Positions 8,741-12,138 of a stretch of 12,138 bases of DNA are shown here, piece after piece; position 1 is the stretch's first letter, and each line of letters starts with the position of its first letter. The notes under the pieces were generated by a model. The model worked only from the letters and a program-made list of their open reading frames with translations, did not search any database and had not been told where the DNA came from. Source of the stretch: Rhodospirillaceae bacterium (lineage in GTDB: Bacteria; Pseudomonadota; Alphaproteobacteria; UBA828). The position numbers were made by a program, and so were the translations under genes. The DNA lies in contig JAPPKP010000095.1 in NCBI GenBank assembly GCA_028819955.1, positions 1 through 12,138 of the forward strand. Reading direction: 5' to 3'.

Positions 8741-8768
8741 TCGACGAGACCCAGGAAGGCGCTATAGT
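8741..8768 (+). promoter_or_regulatory. Candidate sigma-70-type promoter for the OmpA lipoprotein
   Basis: TCGACG (8741-8746; 4 of 6 to TTGACA), a 16-bp spacer, then TATAGT (8763-8768; 5 of 6 to TATAAT). The start site would be near 8775, about 20 bases before the ATG, with AGGGAGG in between. The segment 8690-8740 is more AT-rich than the flanking genes, as expected of a divergent control region. Confidence 0.4.
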
Positions 8769-8793
8769 CCAGCCAGCAGCAGGGAGGCGTATC

Positions 8794-9687
8794 ATGAAAA
8801 TCTTCAAGAAGAACGGAGTTTCGTCGACCGGGCTCCGTCTCGCGGCAGTCGCGGGGCTGGCGGCGATGCTCGGCGCTTGCGCCGGAATGGAACTCGAAAA
8901 CGTCAAGAATCTCGAGCCTCAGGGCTCGGAATTCAACCAACAGCTTTTCGCCGGCTATATCGGGCTATCCGCGACGGAGCGCGCGGAACACGACTACGGG
9001 GATTCGGACCGCTTCGCGCTGAGGGCAGCGGTGGCGGCCAGAGGCGACGACGTGAGGCCAACCGCTGTCGACGAGCGCAAGATCGCGGCCGACAAGCTGG
9101 AAGAGCTCTCGAAGGCGAGAAGCAGACTCATGGCGGCGCTGTTTGGGAACGCCAAGGGCAAGGCGCCCACCATAGCCGCCAGCGCCCAGATCAGTTTCGA
9201 ATGCTGGTTGCAGGAGCAGGAGGAAGGGCACCAGCCCGACGACATCGCCGATTGCCGCAACGCCTTTTATGGCCAGGTGATAGCCGCCGAGGTGGCGATC
9301 CGGCCTGCGCCTCCGCCCCCACCGGAGCCTGAGCCCGAGCCCGAGCCTGTCTACGCGACCTACTACGTGGTGTTCTTCGAGTTCGACAGCTCCGAGCTCT
9401 CGGATGCCGCAAAGCAGACGCTGGACGAAGCTGCTGAAGCGGCGCAGGCGACGAGGCCCTACAAGATCATCATTCGGGGCCATACCGACCGCGCCGGTCC
9501 GGATGCGTACAACATGGCTCTTTCGGAGAGGCGCGCACTCTCGGTTGCGGGCTACATGATCGACCAGGGTGCTGGCCGCTTCGTGATCGACGTCGAGGGC
9601 CTCGGCGAATCGGAGCCGATCGCCAAGACCAGCGACAACGTGCGCGACGGCCGCAACCGGCGGACCGAGGTCACGCTGAGCGAGTAA
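8794..9687 (+). CDS. OmpA-family outer-membrane lipoprotein (peptidoglycan-binding)
   Basis: 297 aa. The positively charged start and hydrophobic stretch end in the lipobox LGAC, so Cys29 should be lipidated. An N-terminal domain (about 40-170) includes YIGLSATERAEHDYGDSDRFALRAA and FECWLQEQEEGHQPDDIADCRNAFYG, with Cys137 and Cys154 possibly disulfide-bonded. I associate this domain with alphaproteobacterial OmpA lipoproteins. A Pro-Glu linker follows (172-186, PPPPPEPEPEPEP), then the OmpA C-terminal domain: FFEFDSSELSDAAKQTLDEAA, IIIRGHTDRAGPDAYNMALSERRALSV, and GLGESEP...NVRDGRNRRTEVTL. Asp232 of GHTDRAG and the Arg of NRRTE are the residues expected to hold diaminopimelate of peptidoglycan. 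AGGGAGG (8781-8787) lies six bases before the ATG. Role: tethers outer membrane to the cell wall. The long upstream extension of this frame is antisense to the LamG-like gene and not used. Confidence 0.94.
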   Translation: MKIFKKNGVSSTGLRLAAVAGLAAMLGACAGMELENVKNLEPQGSEFNQQLFAGYIGLSATERAEHDYGDSDRFALRAAVAARGDDVRPTAVDERKIAADKLEELSKARSRLMAALFGNAKGKAPTIAASAQISFECWLQEQEEGHQPDDIADCRNAFYGQVIAAEVAIRPAPPPPPEPEPEPEPVYATYYVVFFEFDSSELSDAAKQTLDEAAEAAQATRPYKIIIRGHTDRAGPDAYNMALSERRALSVAGYMIDQGAGRFVIDVEGLGESEPIAKTSDNVRDGRNRRTEVTLSE

Positions 9688-9691
9688 GGCG

Positions 9692-9710
9692 AGGGGGCAG
9701 CGCGCTCCCT
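9692..9710. terminator. Weak hairpin between convergent genes
   Basis: AGGGGGC (9692-9698), loop AGCGC, then GCTCCCT (9704-9710), a 7-bp stem with one G-U pair. It fills the 21-bp gap between the OmpA gene stop and the oxygenase stop and could serve both strands. Only ATT follows on the + strand and no T-run on the - strand, so intrinsic termination is uncertain. Confidence 0.35.
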
Positions 9711-10731
9711 ATTCGTCGTAGTGGTAAGTGCGGGCGACCATTCTCTCCGAGTGGTCGCCCGCCTTGATTGGCGCGTAGCGCCACGGCCGCTCCGGGCCGA
9801 CGCAGCTCGGGATTGCCTCGACCTCCACCTCGTAGTCGACGCCGAAGAATTGCACCAGGGAATAGCGCCTCTGCCCTGAGGTGTTGATCACCCGGTGCAT
9901 GGTCGAGACGAACATGTCGTTGGTCCATTGCTGCATGAGGTCGCCCAGGTTGACGGCGAAGCTGCCGTCCACCGGCGGCACGATCAGCCACTCGCCCTCG
10001 GGGCCCAGCATTTGCAGCCCCTCCCGGTCCTGCCAGACCGTGGTGAAGCACTCGTAGTCGGTGTGCGCGCCCAGCCCGATATGGGCGATGTCGAGGGGCT
10101 CGGGCTGCGGCTCGTAGTAGCACACGCGGAGCCGGGCCAGCGGCTTGGTGTACTTGGAGGTGAAGTACCCCTCCTCCACGTCCAGCGCGTACTCGAATGC
10201 GCGGAAGATCTGGCGGCCGAGCTCGAGCTGGCAGTCGAAATAGGTGCCGAGCGCCCAGCGAAAGTCTGCCGGCTCCGCAGGCCAGTTGTTGGGGCCGTAG
10301 AAGCGGATGCCGCGCACGTGGTCGGGATCGTCCGCCGGCAGGTCGTGCGCCATCTCGATCGCCTCCGAGATGTCGCTGGAGCCTTCGAGGCTGTGGTCCG
10401 CCGTGATCCCGCCAGAGGGCACGTAGCCCCGGTGATTGGGCCAGTCGAGGTAGTGGTTCCGCATCTTCTGCTTCACCGGGAGCGCGAAGAAGCGTTGCAT
10501 CGCGGCCTGCGCGCGCTCGATCACCGCCTGCGGGAACTGGTGGTTGACGATGTAGAAGAACCCGGGGCCTGCGCAGGCGTCGCGGATTGCCCGCGCCATG
10601 GCCTTGCGCTCGGCCAGGCTCGGCGAATAGAGCGCACCGAAGTCGATGATGGGCACCTCGGCAACCGAGGCGCGGCGCACCGCCGGCGCGTGCATGCCCT
10701 CCCTGATCTGAAACGGAGTTTCGGTGGCCAT
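9709..10731 (-). CDS. 2-oxoglutarate/Fe(II)-dependent oxygenase, isopenicillin N synthase-like
   Basis: 340 aa cytoplasmic non-heme iron oxygenase. N-terminal DIOX_N-type region: VPIIDFGALYS (26-36), RAIRDACAGPGFFYIVNHQFP (48-68), and FFALPVKQKMR. Catalytic double-stranded beta-helix: GAHTDYECFTTVWQD gives His223 and Asp225, DMFVSTMHRVI gives His279, and RRYSLVQFF gives the Arg289-x-Ser291 pair that anchors the 2-oxoglutarate carboxylate. The set is complete, so the enzyme should be active as an oxygenase (hydroxylation, desaturation or ring formation). The substrate is unknown, and this superfamily is too diverse to guess. ATG 10731 is chosen because GGGGGA (10738-10743) lies six bases upstream. 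ATGs at 10755 and 10764 are in frame but lack a ribosome site and would translate it as KGGGGR. It is divergent from the SDR gene; no convincing promoter was found in 10732-10869. Confidence 0.93.
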   Translation of the reverse strand: MATETPFQIREGMHAPAVRRASVAEVPIIDFGALYSPSLAERKAMARAIRDACAGPGFFYIVNHQFPQAVIERAQAAMQRFFALPVKQKMRNHYLDWPNHRGYVPSGGITADHSLEGSSDISEAIEMAHDLPADDPDHVRGIRFYGPNNWPAEPADFRWALGTYFDCQLELGRQIFRAFEYALDVEEGYFTSKYTKPLARLRVCYYEPQPEPLDIAHIGLGAHTDYECFTTVWQDREGLQMLGPEGEWLIVPPVDGSFAVNLGDLMQQWTNDMFVSTMHRVINTSGQRRYSLVQFFGVDYEVEVEAIPSCVGPERPWRYAPIKAGDHSERMVARTYHYDE

Positions 10732-10737
10732 GGTGCG

Positions 10738-10743
10738 TCCCCC
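10738..10743 (-). promoter_or_regulatory. Ribosome binding site deciding the oxygenase start
   Basis: GGGGGA on the - strand, six bases before ATG 10731. The two upstream in-frame ATGs (10755, 10764) have no comparable site, so the shorter protein is preferred. Confidence 0.6.
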
Positions 10744-10869
10744 GCCGCCCTTCATTTCTGACATGATAGTGTGAACCGGCCGTCCACGACGGCGAGCCTA
10801 TAGCGCAATTCGCCCGTCAGTGCCTCATCCGCCGACCGGCGGCACGATCATCGTCATAGGGAGACGAGC

Positions 10870-11694
10870 ATGGAGACATCTCTTCACGGCCGCCGCGCCC
10901 TGGTCACCGGGGCGGGGAGCGGCATCGGCGCGGCCATCGCCGAGGCCTTCGCGCGCGAGGGCGCGCACGTGGCGGTCCATGCGCGCAGCGACGAGCGCGC
11001 CCGCCCCATCGTCGATGCGATCGAGGCGGCCGGTGGCCAAGCCTTCGCCGCCCCCGCCGACCTCCGCGACCGCGCGGCCGTCGGGCCGATGTGCCAGGCC
11101 GCCATCGAACGGCTCGGCGGGCTCGACATCCTGGTCAACAATGCAGGGGTCTTCATCCGTAAGCCCATATCCGAGATGGACCTCGACAGCTGGGATGCCA
11201 TGGTCGAGACCAACCTGACGGCCTCCTACCTCGTGACCCAGGCGGCGCTGCCGGCGATCCGCGCGTCGGGCGCCGGTGCCTCGGTCCTCTTCATCTCCTC
11301 CATCGCCGCCGGCGCCCATTCGGCCGGCTGGGGCACCTACGCGATGACCAAGAACGGGCTCAACGCCTTCATGCACTGCCTGGCGGACGAGCTTGGCGGC
11401 GACGGTGTCCGGGTCAACTCCATCTGCCCCGGCTGGGTCGAGACCAGGATGGCGCAAGACGCCCACCGGGGCCTCGCGGCCGACCTCGGCATCGCCTACG
11501 AGGACCACTACGCGGCGAACATGCGCGCCAACATGCTGGGCGCGCTGGTGACCGTCGACAGCATCGCCGACATGGCCGTCTTCCTCGCGAGCGAGCGCGG
11601 CCGCCACATCACCGCGCAGGAGCTCACCGTCTGCGGCGGCTGCGTCCCCGGCAGCAAGGCGGAGCCGCCCGAGGGGGCCGAGGCCGCCGCGTAG
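10870..11694 (+). CDS. Short-chain dehydrogenase/reductase (classical SDR)
   Basis: 274 aa NAD(P)(H)-dependent oxidoreductase, cytoplasmic. Rossmann glycine motif TGAGSGIG (13-20). The second strand ends VAVHARSDE; the basic Arg39 after it hints at NADP(H) preference (inference). DILVNNAG is at 86-93, catalytic Asn115 in VETNLTASY, FISSIAA (141-147) carries the catalytic serine, and YAMTK gives Tyr157 and Lys161. NSICPGWVETRM (183-194) is the usual cofactor-contacting block after the active site. A short 15-residue Ala/Pro/Glu-rich tail follows the normal end. AGGGAG (10858-10863) lies six bases before the ATG. Divergent from the oxygenase across a 138-bp gap; the two could act on one pathway, but nothing in the sequence names the substrate. 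Confidence 0.93.
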   Translation: METSLHGRRALVTGAGSGIGAAIAEAFAREGAHVAVHARSDERARPIVDAIEAAGGQAFAAPADLRDRAAVGPMCQAAIERLGGLDILVNNAGVFIRKPISEMDLDSWDAMVETNLTASYLVTQAALPAIRASGAGASVLFISSIAAGAHSAGWGTYAMTKNGLNAFMHCLADELGGDGVRVNSICPGWVETRMAQDAHRGLAADLGIAYEDHYAANMRANMLGALVTVDSIADMAVFLASERGRHITAQELTVCGGCVPGSKAEPPEGAEAAA

Positions 11695-11744
11695 GCCCGG
11701 TCGGCGCGCGCCCCGTGAGCCGTGCGGAGCCTCGACCGAAGAGT

Positions 11745-11909
11745 GGGATTCGCCGGGACTGAGTGGGATAAGTGGGATGAGCGGGATTGAGCGGGATAAA
11801 TGGGATAAGCGGGATGAGGTGGGATAACTGGGATAAGCGGGATAAGTGGGACAAGTGGGACAAGTGGGATGAGGTGGGATAAGTGGGACTGAGTGAGACT
11901 TCCCGGGAC
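11745..11909. repeat. GGGAY tandem array, copy 2 (9-10 bp period, G-quadruplex-type)
   Basis: Sixteen consecutive GGGA(T/C) units occur at 11745, 11755, 11765, 11774, 11783, 11793, 11802, 11811, 11821, 11830, 11839, 11848, 11857, 11866, 11876 and 11885. A degenerate GAGAC follows at 11895 and a final GGGAC at 11905. Here 9-bp steps are more common than in copy 1, and the loops are dominated by ATAAGT, ATAAGC and ACAAGT. The first 16 tracts are all separated by 6 or 7 nt. It has the same orientation as copy 1 but lies downstream of a + strand gene, so readthrough from the SDR gene would give a G-rich RNA. The 50 bp between the SDR stop and the array hold a 10-bp palindrome GGCGCGCGCC (11703-11712) without a T-run. 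Confidence 0.9.
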
Positions 11910-12030
11910 TCGGTCGCGTATGCCTGACTCGCGCACGCGCCTTGCTTGCCAGGACCGTTTCTCCCTCACACCTCATGGCGCAATTCTGGCGCAGCCGCCG
12001 CGCGCCATACACCGCACCATGGCCCGGTGC
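11910..12030. repeat. Conserved tail of repeat element, copy 2
   Basis: Counterpart of the block after copy 1. TCATGGCG (11973) and CACCGCACCATGG (12010) have the same 37-bp offset as in copy 1. The GCACC arm (12014-12018) pairs with GGTGC (12026-12030) around a 7-nt loop, whereas in copy 1 the same arms are separated by only two bases. The tail is about 15 bp shorter than copy 1 near its start. No gene is evident. Confidence 0.7.
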
Positions 12031-12138
12031 ATCAGACTCGGACGTCGCGCCCGCCGACAAACGATGACTCTGCCGTCACATGGGCCGGGCCGCAGGCCCG
12101 GACGGCGCGACAGCGCCGCGCGCCGACAGACGAGAAGC
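12031..12138. other. Non-coding end of window with two adjacent strong hairpins
   Basis: CCGGGCC-GCA-GGCCCGG (12085-12101) and CGGCGC-GACA-GCGCCG (12103-12118) are perfect inverted repeats side by side, with no T-run after either. A diverged direct repeat (12048-12064 and 12117-12133, 15 of 17 matching, core CGCCGACA) brackets them. I recognise no gene here. It could be a REP-like sequence or the edge of another element cut by the window end. Confidence 0.5.

Noticed and set aside
7957..8793. Long N-terminal extension of the OmpA-family frame
   Set aside because: The extension is antisense to the LamG-like gene and lacks homology. ATG 8794 has a strong ribosome site and begins a lipoprotein signal peptide.
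11800..11890. DnaA-box or iteron cluster (the - strand reads TTATCCC repeatedly)
   Set aside because: TTATCCC matches only the first six bases of the TTATCCACA box. Copy 1 mostly lacks the TTAT part. No replication gene or AT-rich unwinding region is present.
11508..12060. Open frames on the - strand through array 2 with LIPLIP- or PTYP-like repeats (several overlapping frames)
   Set aside because: More than one frame is open across the same array, and they run into the tail and the antisense of the SDR gene. This is what a stop-poor low-complexity repeat produces. No start signal or domain is seen.

Overview
The window is GC-rich, densely coded chromosomal DNA with strong third-position GC bias. 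It most likely comes from an alphaproteobacterium. The best lineage clue is the OmpA-family lipoprotein at 8794-9687, whose N-terminal domain carries a 'HQPDDI...C' block that I associate with alphaproteobacterial OmpA lipoproteins (recalled, not checked). No rRNA, tRNA, CRISPR array, transposase or phage gene was seen.

Layout. (1) 1-1058 (+): 3' part of an ABC-transporter ATPase of the MalK/UgpC type, cut by the window's left edge. (2) 1055-8616 (-): six genes in one direction. In transcription order they are an exported LamG-like protein, an amidase-signature hydrolase, a membrane-associated protein of unknown function, a SAM-dependent O-methyltransferase, glpD and glpK. The first four are tightly spaced (39, 6 and 24 bp gaps) and could be one transcript. 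glpD follows after 59 bp. glpK is separated from glpD by about 400 bp holding a repeat element. (3) 8617-8793: divergent promoter region. (4) 8794-9687 (+): OmpA-family lipoprotein. (5) 9709-10731 (-): isopenicillin-N-synthase-like 2-oxoglutarate/Fe(II) oxygenase, divergent from (6) 10870-11694 (+), a short-chain dehydrogenase/reductase. (7) 11695-12138: no convincing gene. It holds a second copy of the repeat element and two strong hairpins.

Metabolic sense. GlpK phosphorylates glycerol, GlpD oxidises glycerol-3-phosphate to dihydroxyacetone phosphate at the membrane, and the convergent ABC ATPase may energise uptake of glycerol-3-phosphate or a sugar. The OmpA lipoprotein and the exported LamG-like protein form a divergent pair facing the envelope. 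The oxygenase/SDR pair suggests small-molecule oxidation with unknown substrates.

The most unusual feature is a two-copy intergenic element of about 290 bp (about 2604-2896 and 11745-12030). Each copy starts with 16 or more GGG tracts spaced 9-10 bp apart, all with 6-7-nt loops fitting the canonical G-quadruplex rule. Each continues into a diverged but alignable tail ending at the same 13-mer and a GCACC/GGTGC inverted repeat. I do not recognise it as a named repeat family.
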